This document shows, one piece after another, positions 11,545-22,847 of a DNA stretch of 64,000 bases. This stretch comes from Hygrophila difformis (taxonomy: Eukaryota > Streptophyta > Magnoliopsida > Lamiales > Acanthaceae): positions 55,084,915 to 55,148,914 of the forward strand of contig JAOANR010000006.1 in assembly GCA_030278955.1 (NCBI GenBank), read 5' to 3'. The translations under genes and the position numbers were made by a program. The notes under the pieces are model-generated. The model had not been told where the DNA came from and made no database searches. It worked only from the letters and a program-made list of their open reading frames with translations. Positions within the stretch are counted from its first letter, which is position 1. Each line of letters opens with the position of its first letter.

Positions 11545-11878
11545 GTGCTTCAACACTTGACCAAATTTCAGTTGTGGGATTTTTTATCTTTTTCCCATCT
11601 TTTTTGATTTTTTATGGGCTCTTGTATTCTTTTGCCCATTTTTCTTCCTTTTTCTTTTCTTTTTCCTTTTTTCATGTTTTTGGATTTTTCTAACACAAAT
11701 ACAATTAAAAATTGCATTTTTTTGTGTCTTTTTATTACCGGCTCAATGTTTTTACAAACTAGCATTAATCTGTCAAATTCAACTGCTTTCTTATTAAAAT
11801 AAGATGGAAACACGATCAAAATGTCCGTCTCAGACACGGAAATGGATTGGAAATAATGGACAATTTTGGTCATTATCA

Positions 11879-11892
11879 ACATCCTCACATTT
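11879..11892 (-). other. Polypurine tract of the 3' LTR
   Basis: The minus strand reads AAATGTGAGGATGT directly before the 3' LTR start TGATAATG. The same sequence precedes the LTR start at 62733 in the second Athila-like copy, which supports it as the plus-strand primer. It is purine-rich but interrupted by T residues. Confidence 0.75.
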
Positions 11893-13558
11893 AATACTGA
11901 TCGTCCCCGAGCAGTCAGAGTCAGTGCTCCTAAGAGCTTGGACTCTGCATATTCAATCCATTTGCGTGGCCTCAAAAATTTCATTCTTCTTATATTGGGA
12001 TAACGCAATCAAAATTACAAGTATTAAATTCTCTTGGTTGCAGTGTTTAATGGAATGATACTTCTCACTTGAGTGAACATACAAACCAATCATTATTGTT
12101 AATTCTTCTTGAATAAATGTTTAGAAGATTCCATCGGCTTAATCCTTGAATTCAAGCATGACATAATCATTGATTAATAGGAACAGAGCCTCATATATAG
12201 TAGAATTGGAAAGTTCACTCACTCTCAATGTTGACTTTTATCATCAACGCTCAAAATCAAATTCAATTAAATTCTCCCATAAGCTTGCAATTGGACCAAC
12301 TCGCCACCTACTCATTTCCTCAAATCGAGATCCCGAGGTCTTATTCAAGGTTATAACGGGGCATGCGGTTGTAACATTTCGTAGGAAAGGAAAATATTGG
12401 GCTAAAAAGTGACACGACACCATCCCTTCATAACTTGACATGTTGTAGAAATTATGATCATCATTATTTCTTTCTTTCTTTTGTTTTTCTTTCCTTTTCT
12501 ATTGCATGACATTAGACTTTATCTAATTTGCTTTGTCATTTGCAATTTATTCTTGTTGAATGGATCTCAACGATTTTTTTTTTTTTTTTGAATCGGTTTA
12601 TAGCATACCGATTGATATTTTTAATGATCATAAATTATAATGCCTTGATGGGATGGTTCATGCACACTTGGGTTTGATTTTCTTGGTCTTTTTGTAAGGG
12701 TAGGAATAATATAGTGGCTTCAAAGAAAAATTAGGCTTAAAGGCTCAACTTGGTTAATCCTAAAGGGAAAATATTTTTGGGTTTGGAATTCAAACGAAAG
12801 CCAAAATTTTGGTTTTTCTAAGTGCCTCGATCATTTGCTCGATTTCGGGAATATGGCATGGTCTTGAATCGGTCCCAATTGCAAGTTCTAGTGTCCTTTA
12901 ATCGAATTGATTTTCACACAACAAGGAATATAATGAGTAAAAGTGACTCATGGCTCAGATCTCACAAGGTATGGTTTGATCATGTCATACATTCATTCTC
13001 AAATTTAACCTTTGAAAAATTCTTGCAATTATTCAATCAAATTCTCAACATGAAAGTTCGTTTTTCTTTCAAGTGATCATATCATTGGATTTTTATAGCT
13101 CAAAACCTCAAGAATTCATGTCATGCATATTTTTAATTGTTTTATCTCAATGTAATAGTCTGAAAATTTCATCATCAGCCTAAATTCAACATGTGAATTT
13201 AGGTGACAGATTTATGTTTGTTTTATGCCGGTTTGTTTAATTGAAAGCGGTAAAAGGACACTGCGAACATGCAAGCATGTCACAGCTTGTTTTTGGCATG
13301 ACAGTCACTTATTCATCTTGGACTGCCACACATCTTTTTCAAATAATAGAGAACTCAAGACGAAATTCTCTTGTGGAAAGCAGTAATGTAGTTCGTTATA
13401 TAATACACGACCTTAACCGCATCCAGACATCACAGGAGATGCTGTACACTTGAATGAGTTAGCATTAAAGAACAGTCAAAAGATTACCAAAATACGGTTC
13501 CAGTCAGTCCAGTCAAAAGTGAATCTTTACAGATTCAGTCCATCAGCATCCTTCCCTT
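11893..13558 (-). other. Non-coding region between F-box exon and PPT
   Basis: No gene is seen. The part nearest the PPT (11893 to about 12450) aligns by eye with 62200-62718 of the second Athila-like copy, including GTTACAACCGCATGCCCCG and GACCTCGGGATCTCGATTT. It is therefore a conserved Athila 3' untranslated segment, not captured host DNA. A 16-base T run lies near 12574-12589. The boundary of captured DNA on this side probably lies between about 12600 and 13550. Confidence 0.55.
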
Positions 13559-14342
13559 CTACCCCTGGAAAAAGATCCTGGTCCAGTGGACAAAGTTCGT
13601 TAGGCTACAGGGTACGCAGTAGTCTCCCATGTCTTCCTCATCTTCCTCCATTACCCTTGTGTAGTAGACTCTTGGTCCTTGATTCCCAAACAGGTCAGGG
13701 GTCTCCAGGCTTTCAGCCAGCCACGCGAAGACATTGGTCCTTACATATGTCATGACGAACCTGTTTGTTATGATCCTGTTTATCATTGACACCCCCTGCT
13801 GGACCTGTTCATTATCCAGCTTGCTGAGCAGCATGTATCCCCTGACAAAGATCGATGCCTTATGGTTGTCCTCAATCCCTTCTTTTAGCAGCTCACAAGC
13901 CAGACTTTCGTTTCCTGCTCCGAATGCTTGTAGAGCTGGGATGAGTTGGAGGTTGTAGTTGCCAGCTTCTTCGCACTTGACCAGGAGTGCCTCCTTCTGC
14001 AGTTCAACCCTTTGTTCCCACATTTTGACGATGGTAGTCTCCAGTTCACATCTCTTGTAGACAATGGGAAGGTCAGCTGCATTCCTGAGTTTGGTGCACA
14101 CCTCTCTGACTCTCCACACTTTCTTAATGGAGTCCTCTCCGATGCGGGAAAGGATTTCTCCTAGGAGCTCTACTGGCAGATCCAGTAGTTGGGTCCCTTC
14201 CTCGTGATCTTCATTTTGAATTGGGGGAATGATGCCTCTGGAAAGACATGGAGAAATGATTAGGTCTGAAACCCTCAGCCTTACACCTTCAGCCACCTCA
14301 AAGTATAGTTCGCTCGTTACCACCTGCCTTACTTGAGGTACA
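13559..14342 (-). CDS. Captured F-box / Sel1-like protein, main exon
   Basis: This is an open frame of about 260 codons in the same orientation as gag-pol, between pol and the 3' LTR. An F-box lies at 14045-14185 (LLDLPVELLGEILSRIG, then VREVCTKLRNAADLP). Downstream is a helical block (ALQAFGAGNESLACELLKEG, SIFVRGYMLLSKLDNEQVQQ) like the Sel1/TPR-like tail of At1g67340/At2g35280-type plant F-box proteins. F-box proteins recruit substrates to SCF ubiquitin ligases; the substrate here is unknown. The frame has no ATG near its start: a stop lies about 15 bases before 14356. I infer a 3' splice site CCTTCATAG|T at 14343, joined in phase to the exon at 15627-15664. There are no stops or frameshifts. 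It occupies the position of the Athila env-like ORF. Confidence 0.75.
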
Positions 14343-15626
14343 CTATGAAGGTTCAAGGGGTCAGATTATCAAATCTATTCTTATTGCAGCAGAAATAAGG
14401 AAAGCAAGAGAGATATAAGGATCTTGGATACTTAAAATTTTTCTTGGACTATAAATAGTCTAAGATGTTTTTGGGTGGTCGAAGGACCAAAAAGAGAATA
14501 TTTCGTAGTTTGTTGAGCCTACGAAAGGATTTTGATTTTTATCATTTGAAAAGTGATTGAAATCATGTGAGATAGGGGAGATAAGAGATTAATGATGTAC
14601 GACAAATGCAAGAGATGAATTATGTAATCATCAGTATGCATAAATGGACCAACAAAATGAAAAATAAAAACAAACATGCATGCACAAAAGGAAATTTTTG
14701 GATTTTTATGAGAAAGTGTTGATTTGTTTATTTAGTAAAATTGGGGGTGTAAGTGGTCTCCCATTTGGGTTTTGTTTTGGAGAGTGGGTTTTTAAGGAAT
14801 CGAACAAAACATTCCTCATGAATATTCCCCACTTGTCCCAAAGTGACAAAGATCAAACACTTTAAAGCAAAGAACAACCTACTATTTGTCTTTTTATAAA
14901 TAAATGCCATCCCAAAGTGTTGGAAAAATTTTGGCATGGTTTCGTCTGTACCATGTGTCCCGGATGTGCAAACATCAACTTCTAGAGTTGAGTTTGCAAA
15001 GTGTGGGCAACTTGTGCCCGACAGAAACATTTATTACAAAAATACTCATATAATATAATACATATAACCATACAAACAAACAAACACAAATGGTCCGTAC
15101 ATACTAATGTCATGCATAAATCTTTCCAAAAATCATGCTTCAAGACATGGATTCTTAGACATCCACAACATGCATTGTCCGTCATCATCATCAAGCATAT
15201 GATGATCAAAATAACAGTGACTAAAAGAAGATGTCACAGTGTTCATCCTACTCACAGGTTACCAAAATCAATATAGACAATACAAAAATAAGCAGGGCAG
15301 TAAAACAACACTACAAAAATAACAAAAGAAACGGATTTTCGAAGGTTTTGCAACCCTCATTTTCAAAATGAGAAGCCCTCTCACCACAGAAAACTCGAAC
15401 CTACCAAAAATAGCAGTTATGACCACAAGTCCTAAAACCCTAGGTTCTGCCTACTCAGTTCTCACCCATTTCCGAACATGCCTAGCATACTCCGACCATA
15501 TTCCGACTCTTCCCAACATGAAAAACGAAACACATTCCCTCCCCAACCCCGATTTCACAAGGAATACGAAGGGACATAACTGAAAACTGTGAAAACCGAG
15601 TGCGAAAATGAAAAAGAAACACTTAC
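14343..15626 (-). other. Intron-like spacer inside the Athila 3' region
   Basis: Between the candidate first exon and the F-box exon lies T-rich (minus strand) sequence with no conserved domain and only short unsupported ORFs. It is bounded by GTAAGT at the 5' end and CATAG at the 3' end. It would be the intron of the captured gene if that gene is spliced as proposed. Confidence 0.35.
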
Positions 15627-15664
15627 CCCCTGCTCCCACTCGGATTTGATGACGAAGATGCCAT
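15627..15664 (-). CDS. Candidate first exon of the captured gene
   Basis: The ATG at 15664 opens MASSSSNPSGSR and is followed by a consensus 5' splice site, GGGG|GTAAGT (15626-15621). The preceding 130 bases are C/T-rich on the minus strand, like a plant 5' leader. The exon leaves two bases of a codon. The acceptor at 14343 supplies the third and enters the F-box frame, giving about 273 residues across a 1.28-kb intron. This is a prediction; the exon could instead belong to a former env-like ORF. Confidence 0.4.
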
Positions 15665-15823
15665 TTCCGACGAGTTTGAACGGAGGAAAGGTCGAGACGA
15701 GTGACTGGTTTCGCGAGGAAGAAGGGTTTCGTGAGAGAGAGAACGGGGGATTTTAGAAATGTGAAAAGTGAAAGTGAGGGAAATGAGAGGGAAAGAGGGT
15801 ATAAAAAGGATTCGGAAAAGAGG

Positions 15824-16232
15824 TTCGAATTATTTCATCAATTCGAATTAATTCGAATTGATAGTTTCTGTGAGAGATGCGAGTTATTCAGGCCAATTCG
15901 AATTAATTCGAATTGGCTTGAAAGACAAAGAAACAAAGCAAGTTCGAATTCTGAGATCAATTCGAATTAATTCGAATTAACTCACAATTCGAACTTGAGG
16001 TTGTGAGCAAAATCTGCACAAGGTGCCTAAGTGAGCTAATTCGAATTATTGTGGCCAATTCGAATTAATTCGAATTGCTTGAATAACTCGAATTGCTCAC
16101 TTGCTGAGGAAAATGCCTTTTGTATGCCAATTCGAATTAGTCAGGCAATTCGAATTAACTAATCTGAGAGTGAAAATTTCCGAGGCAAAATGTCTTATGT
16201 GGTTTGTTCCAAGCAATTCGAATTAATTCAAA
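15824..16232. repeat. Internal AATTCGAATT array upstream of the captured gene
   Basis: The same double palindrome is repeated about five times. Its edge closest to the captured exon, TTCGAATTATTTCATC, matches the edge of the U3 array (TTCGAATTATCTCATCC at 11131). Another block sharing GAGTTATTCA-GCCAATTCG is found in both arrays, so they are related by descent and not by chance. Confidence 0.85.
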
Positions 16233-16576
16233 TTTTTCTTGAAATGAAAAATAAACCACATTCAAGACCTAGAAAGATTTTTAGGTTTTCAAAAATTTAT
16301 GTTCATCGAGATGAACTCAAAAGCAAACATATCTACAGAGAATTAGATTCTAAAACATATTGCTTGCATAAATTAGGTTGGGTTAACAATTTTATTTTAC
16401 GAATTTATTCTGGATTTTAGATTTCTCTAAATTCCAAAATTAATTTTCATTAAATATAATATTAACCCAACCGGGAACCTGGTTTTTTTTTTTTTTGAAG
16501 CTTTATCTTTCTTTTTGTTGTTCCTCGAATTCCTGCAAAACAATTATAAGAAAGCATTAGGTTTTCTCCAAATATC

Positions 16577-16612
16577 AACATCCTCACATTTAGAGTCTTA
16601 GTACTCTAAATG
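16577..16612 (-). other. Second PPT-like site with adjacent hairpin, downstream of pol
   Basis: On the minus strand AAATGTGAGGATGT followed by TGATA repeats the exact PPT/LTR-start junction found at 11878-11892, 95-130 bases after the pol stop. It overlaps a perfect inverted repeat CATTTAGAGT / ACTCTAAATG (16587-16596 and 16603-16612, 6-base loop). It may be a central PPT or a fossil of an earlier LTR junction. Confidence 0.6.
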
Positions 16613-16705
16613 TTCAATTGATTTTTGGATACTTTGTCCCAATAAAATAAAATAAAAAATAGGTGGAGTAAGTAATAAATAAGTAAGTAAATATATGTAT
16701 AGTAT

Positions 16706-19700
16706 TTATTGAGCATAAGCCGGTTCTGTTGTCATTTGAGCTTCTTTTTCGGGGTCGAACTGCCCAAGATACTCCTTCAATCTGTGTCCATTCACTACCA
16801 GCTCTCCTTTGTCAGTTCGGATCCTGACAGCTCCATTTTCAAACACGTGCACCACTTCGTATGGCCCTTCCCATCTGGATTTTAAGCTTTCCGGGGAACA
16901 GCTTCAACCTAGAATTGAATAACAAGACATTCTGGCCAACATAGAAGTGTTTAGACTTAATACGACGATCGTGTAACTTCTGGGTCCGCTCTTTATAAAT
17001 CCTCGAGCTTTCATAAGCTTGCGCACGTATTTCCTCAATTTCATTGAGGTCCAACTTGCGCTTACTCTGAGCAACTCGTGAGTCAAAATTGAGCGTTCGT
17101 ACGGCCCAGTAAGCCTTATGCTCTAGTTCTACGGGCAAATGACAGGCCTTTCCGAAGATGAGTCTGTATGGAGACATCCCAATGGGAGTCTTGAATGCAG
17201 TGCGGTATGCCCATAAAGCATCATTGAGCTTACGTGACCAATCTTTGCGAGTTGTCCCCACAGTGGCCTCGAGTATGTGTTTGATTTCGCGGTTTGAGAT
17301 CTCGACTTGACCACTGGTTTGCGGATGGTAAGGCGTGCCGATCTTGTGGAGAATCCCATTTTTGCTCATAAGATTTGCAAATGCTTTATTAACAAAATGG
17401 GTTCCTCCATCTGATATGATCACCCTGGGTACACCAAATCTATTGAAAATGTTATTTTTCAAAAATTTGACGACCTGGTTGCCATCATTGGTTGGCAATG
17501 CAACGGCCTCAACCCATTTGGAAACGTAATCAACAGCTACCAAGATGTAATGGTTCCCATCAGATGTCGGGAATGGTCCCATGAAGTCAATACCCCATAC
17601 ATCGAAAATCTCGAGAGTGAGAATTCCTTGTTGAGGCATCTCATCCCTCTTGGAGATATTCCCTAGTCTTTGGCATCTGTCGCAGGCTTTAACAAACGCT
17701 TTGCAATTTTCGTAAATGGTAGGCCAATAAAAACCGCACTCGAGCACCTTATGGGCTGTTCGAGTGGGGCCATGGTGACCTCCATATTCCGACTCATGGC
17801 ATTTCTTAGCGATTTGATAAGCCTCGTGCTCAGTTTCACATCGTCTAATAATCGAATCTGCGCAATGCTTGAAGAGATAAGGATCTTCCCAGAAGTAGTT
17901 AACTACATCTCGGTTGAACCTTGCTTTGTGGCCCCTGCTTTGAAATGGTGGAATTATTCCGCATGCTAAAAAGTTAGCAATATCGGAAAACCACGGACAA
18001 GCTTGATCATGAAGATGCAAGGAAAACAGTTGCTCGTCCGGAAAATTCTCATTTACGGCTAGCTCATTTTTATCGTTTTCTAGTCGAGACAAATGGTCAG
18101 CAGCACCATTGTCTCTGCCTTTTCTATCTTTTATTATAATGTTGAATTCTTGCAACAAAAGTACCCACCTGATTAATCGAGGTTTGGCGTCTTGTTTGCT
18201 GAACAAGTATCTCAGTGCAGAGTGATCTGTGTACACTGTGGTTTTCGTACCAATAAGATATTGTCTGAATTTATCAAACGCAAAAACCACGGCATACATC
18301 TCCTTCTCCGTGGTGGTGTAGTTAATTTGGGCCTCATTCAGGGCATGACTTGCGTAATGAATTACACAATGCTTCCCTTCCTTATGTTGCCCAACAACTG
18401 CACCCACGGCGAGATCACTTGCATCACACATTACCTCGAAAGGCATTGACCAATCGGGTGGTTGCACTATTGGGGCAGAAATCAACATCTCTTTGAGCGT
18501 GTCAAAGGCTTGAACACACGCTTCATTTATTACGAAAGGATTTTCTTAACAAAGCAAGTTAGTGAGCGGCTTGGCAATTTTAGAAAAGTCTTTAATGAAT
18601 CTCCGGTAGAAACCGGCATGCCCTAAGAAGCTCCTAACTGCTTTTATTGAATTAGGCAATGGTAGGTTTGAGATGACTGAGACCTTAGCTCTGTCGACTT
18701 CGATACCTGCGCGCGAGATGCGGTGACCTAACACTATTCCTTCGGTGACCATGAAATGGCACTTCTCCCAGTTCAAAACTAGGTTGGTGTCCTCACATCT
18801 TTTCAAGATTTGTGCAAGATTAGTCAAACATTCATCAAAAGTATCTCCATACACAGAGAAGTCATCCATGAAAACTTCAATGCATTTTTCGATAAATTCT
18901 GAGAAAATTGACATCATGCATCTTTGAAATGTGGCATGCGCATTACAAAGTCCAAAAGGCATGCGCCTGTACGCAAAAGTTCCATATGGGCACGTGAATG
19001 TGGTCTTGTCGTGATCCTCGCTAGCTATTACAATCTGATTATAGCCAGAGTACCCATCCAAAAAGCAATAGAATTCCCTCCCAGCCAACCGCTCTAGCAT
19101 CTGATCAATGAATGGCAAGGGGAAATGGTCCTTCCTGGTAGCGATATTGAGCTTCCGGTAGTCGATGCAAACTCTCCAACCGGTCACTGGACGCGTCGCC
19201 ACTTCTTCTCCTTGCTCATTAGTCGTTACACAGATCCCCCCACGTTTCGGTACGACCTGCACTGGGCTAACCCATTTGCTATCAGAGATAGGATAGATGA
19301 TACCAGCATCTAAGAGCTTGATAACTTCTTTCCTTACCACTTCCTGCATATGGGGGTTCAGACGCCTTTGTGGTTGCCTTGAGGGCTTGTACTCCTCTTC
19401 CATTAAAATTCTGTGCATGCAAACAGAGGGACTTATTCCTTTTATATCAGAAATGGTCCATCCGATTGCATGTACATATTTCTTTAGAATGTCTACCAGA
19501 GCTTTTTCTTGTTCTTGTGTCAGCTTGGCAGACACAATTACCGGTAATCTTTTATGTTCAACGAGAAAGACGTACTTAAGATGATCCGGAAGTATTTTAA
19601 GTTCAAGTTCTGGTGGGCATTCAACGGAAGGCAGTAATTTGCGAGAAATGGATGGGAGAGAGAGATCAGATTTACCTTCAGGATCCTGTGTCAGTACAGG

Positions 19701-22700
19701 ATCCACTTCCTCCTCAGCGGTGCTTTCCTCTTCCTCCGGGATGAACTCAACCCCATCGAATTCTTCAAGGTCTCCAGAAATAGGGTCCTCGAAGTGGACA
19801 GCGTTGCAGCTCCTTGGTTGCTCCGCACCTTCAGGCTTCAGTACCTGTTTTGAAACTTTGTTTGGCTCATCAGTCGCAGAGTTTATGCTCTCATCCTCAC
19901 TCCTACTTTCTATTACATCAAATATGGAACAAAATCCCTCATTCGGAAATTTCTGCAGCTGTTCCATGTCAAAGGTGATTTCTTTGTCATCGACCCTCAA
20001 TGTGACTCTTCCAGATTTGGCATCAATCAGTGCACCGCCAGTGGCCAGAAACGGGCGTCCCAGGATAAGTGGCATTTCAGAGTCCTCTTCGATGTCGAGG
20101 ATGATGAAGTCAACCGGGAAAAGAACTTGACCGATTTTGACTACCACATCCTTGAGGATTCCTACAGGCTTTGTGATTGATCTGTCTGCAAGCTGCAGCT
20201 TCATCTTGACTGGTTCAATCTCCCCGAGCCTTAGGCGAATTGCCATGGCTAAGGGCATCACATTGATGCTGGATCCTAGATCACATAACCCCATGCTCAC
20301 TTTGGCCTTCCCAATCTGTACTGGTAGCGTGCAACATCCAGGGTCTTCTTTCTTTTCGGGCAGTTTCTTCTGAACTATGGCACTGCATGTCCTGTTGAGA
20401 ACAATCACATCCTCCTGCTCTACCTGCATTTTTCCTGAAATCAATTCTTTCAAGAACTTAGCATAGGTGGGCATTTCTGAAATCATTTCAACGAGAGGAA
20501 TGGTTATCTCTACAGACCTTAACCGTTCTAGAAATTTCTTGAATTTAAGGTCATGTTCCTTATTTTTAAGACGTGCTGGGTATGGCACCCTTGGCATGTA
20601 CTTATTATTGTTTGTTTTTGGTGGTAAAGAGAAGGAAGTTGTACCTTCAACCCTACCCTTTTCAGCTCCCTTTGCAGCTTCATCCTGCGGAATAGCTATT
20701 TCTGATTTGTCCTCGACCAGTCCAATACCGTCTCCTCCTTCAATCCTTTCATTTTCTTTTTCACCCTCCACTGGATCCTTTTCCTCCTCGGCCGTCTCTT
20801 TTCCATGTCCAACAATTCCTTTTAGAGTCTTGCCTCCCCGCAATGTGATTGCTTTACACTGCGGGTTAGCTTCAGTACTGCTTGGAAGTGTTCCTTTCCC
20901 CCTGTTCTGCAGTTCCTTGGCCAATTGGGTGACTTGCGTCTCCACATTCTTGATTGATGACTGCAGTTGTTGGTTTATATCCTTCTGGTTGGCTATAAAC
21001 TCGGTCATCAGATTCTCCAGACGAGATGGTGGCCTTTGGTTATATTGTTGATTTTGATCAGGTTGGGATTGGAAATTCTGGAAATTCTGGCCTTGGTTCT
21101 GATTAGGCCTCTGTTGGATCTGAGGTTGGACATTCTGATTCTGATTTTGAAAGTTCTGCGCTCTTTGCTGGACGAATCCTTGATTCTGAGGTCTGAAGTT
21201 TTGCTGTGGGTTTTGATTTGCGAACTGGTTGGGCTGGTTTGGCTGCAACAAATGCGCATTAAGTGCATTGTTGTTGGAATAGGAGAGATTAGGATGGCGA
21301 TTTTGGTAGTTCCCGGCATAATTACAACTTTCGGTAGCTATCTGTTGGCATGTATCAGTTGGATGAGGTCCCTGACACAGCCCACAGACAATTCCCGATT
21401 GCTGTGTTTGAGCTTGGTTTGATGAGGTTCCTGCCTGGGAAGCGTCTATTCCTTTCCCTTTATCCTGGCTCAGCTGTATCGAAGCTACCTGTTCTTGCAA
21501 TTTTTCAAAATCTGTTTTCCCTTCACTTACAGCAAAGACTTTTCTAGGGGAAGCCTCCTTCCCATCATCTGTGTTTAGGATGGATCTGTTGACAGACATT
21601 GTCTCAATCTTCTCCCAAGCTTGGTCCATAGGCAGGTGGAGTAAATGTCGTCCGCCAGCAGCGTCTAACATTGTTCTCCATGGGTGGGTGAGTCCTCCGT
21701 AGAATTTCCTCAATTGCTCCCATGGTGCGTACCCGTGTTGGGGGCATCGCCTGATGAGGCCCAAGAATCTTTCTTTCGCATCATATAATGACTCGTCTGG
21801 CTTCATTTTAAAATCTCCAATTTTAGCTCGTCCTTCCTCAATCTTTGATTCCGGAAAATACTTCAGCAAAAAGCTCCTCACCAAGTCTGCCCAAGTGCTC
21901 CTCTGATTGATAGGCAATGACTTATACCAGTCCCTGGCACCACTATATAAAGAAAATGGAAACAACATTAGCCTAATAGCATCAGGAGAGACTCCCTGAT
22001 TTTTGATCGTGTCGCAGAGCTCCAGGAAGGTCTGGAGATGATCATGAGGGTCCTCATGATTTGCACCGCAGAACTGATTGTTTTGCACCAAATTAATGAG
22101 TGCCGGTTTGAGCTCGAAATTGCGTGCAGGAAAGTGTGCTCTCCCAGGTCCATCCAGATAGGGCTCTACTATTGGTTGCATGAAGTTTGCCGCTGCTTGC
22201 TGCTGTTGTTGATTTCCTTGTTCAGCTTGGTTCTGGTACTGTTGGTGGTAGTTGGGAAATTGCTGGAAGTTATGTGGATCTTGTGGGTTGTTCCGAAACT
22301 GATCTGGATTGAAAGCTTGGTTTTGGTATTGTTGGTTTGGTATGTTTTGGTTTTGCTGAAATTGGTTTAAGGGTGGTGGTGGTTGTTGGTGGAATTGCTG
22401 GTATTGTTGCTGATTGGGATTTGGTAGATTCTCCTCTTCGTTGGCACGATTAGGATGTTCTACCATTCCTCCGTCAGCTCCATTACCAGGGTTATTTGGT
22501 GGTTGGTCTATGGGTAAGATCGGGGGAATGTTCTGGTTATCTGCCATGTCTGATAGATCGCTGCTCGATGTTTCAGGTGAAGTGCGGGTCCGACGCTCCT
22601 GCTCTTTCCGTCTTCTGGCTTCTGCCCTCAGTTGGCGAGCGGTCCTTTCTATTTCTAGATCGAACGGTAGCTCCGGCAATGTGCTCCTCCTCCGTTGCAT
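16706..22700 (-). pseudogene. Athila gag-pol polyprotein, one stop and one frameshift
   Basis: The ATG at 22700 opens 1,384 codons in one frame. Domains: gag core about residues 200-350, zinc knuckle C439-C442-H446-C451, a Q/N-rich linker 480-560, aspartic protease with DLGSS at 807-811, and reverse transcriptase about 1100-1330 with FLDGYSGYNQ and the catalytic FMDD at 1277-1280. A single in-frame TAA (18546-18548) interrupts the RT/RNase H connection. The same frame continues through RNase H ([13 protein letters not shown]), an HHCC finger and the integrase catalytic residues ([26 protein letters not shown]). Near 16878-16884 an A-run shifts the frame. Read in the next frame, the C-terminus continues to a TAA at 16706-16708. 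Otherwise the frame is nearly clean, in keeping with recent insertion. The element would depend on another copy for movement. Confidence 0.93.
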
Positions 22701-22829
22701 AAGCAGTTGGTATCAAGATTTTGACAGTACCTGTACAATCCCCAAGTTAGTGATGGTTCGATAGTATATACAAAAACTATCTATGAGTAAATCAGGAGTG
22801 TAATTCTCCTAGTAAACGGCGCTGCATTC

Positions 22830-22847
22830 TCCCCGGCAACGGCGCCA
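22830..22847 (-). other. Primer-binding site, tRNA-Asp type
   Basis: Immediately after the 5' LTR the minus strand reads TGGCGCCGTTGCCGGGGA, which matches the complement of a plant tRNA-Asp 3' end including CCA. This primer site is known from the Athila lineage. There is no spacer between the LTR end and the PBS. The leader to the gag ATG (22701-22829) is about 130 bp and contains no upstream ORF I would call. Confidence 0.9.

Larger units (their letters stand above)
7108..11878 (-). repeat. 3' LTR of the Athila element
   Basis: The 4,771-bp LTR runs TGATAATGACC (minus strand, at 11878) to GTTTCA (at 7108). In transcription order: U3 with an AATTCGAATT array (11544-11131), TATA box (11057-11049), then about 3.9 kb of R/U5 holding a second array (10180-9719), an imperfect palindrome GACGGTGACCGCCGTC (9145-9160 region), an 11-bp-arm hairpin (9230-9257) and a low-complexity coding-free stretch to 7108. 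Four tandem AAACT units lie near 10925-10945. Athila LTRs are usually 1-2 kb, so this one is unusually long. No ORF in it is credible. Confidence 0.95.

Noticed and set aside
15627..15664. Start of an Athila env-like protein
   Set aside because: Not excluded, but no env-like frame or transmembrane segment follows in any frame; the in-phase splice to the F-box exon is the simpler reading.
15800..15809. TATAAAAAGG on the plus strand as a promoter
   Set aside because: It points away from the captured gene and no plus-strand ORF follows; the minus-strand reading TTTTTATA is only a weak TATA.
20467..21422. Plus-strand ORFs of 150-194 residues
   Set aside because: Shadows of the minus-strand Athila gag-pol frame.
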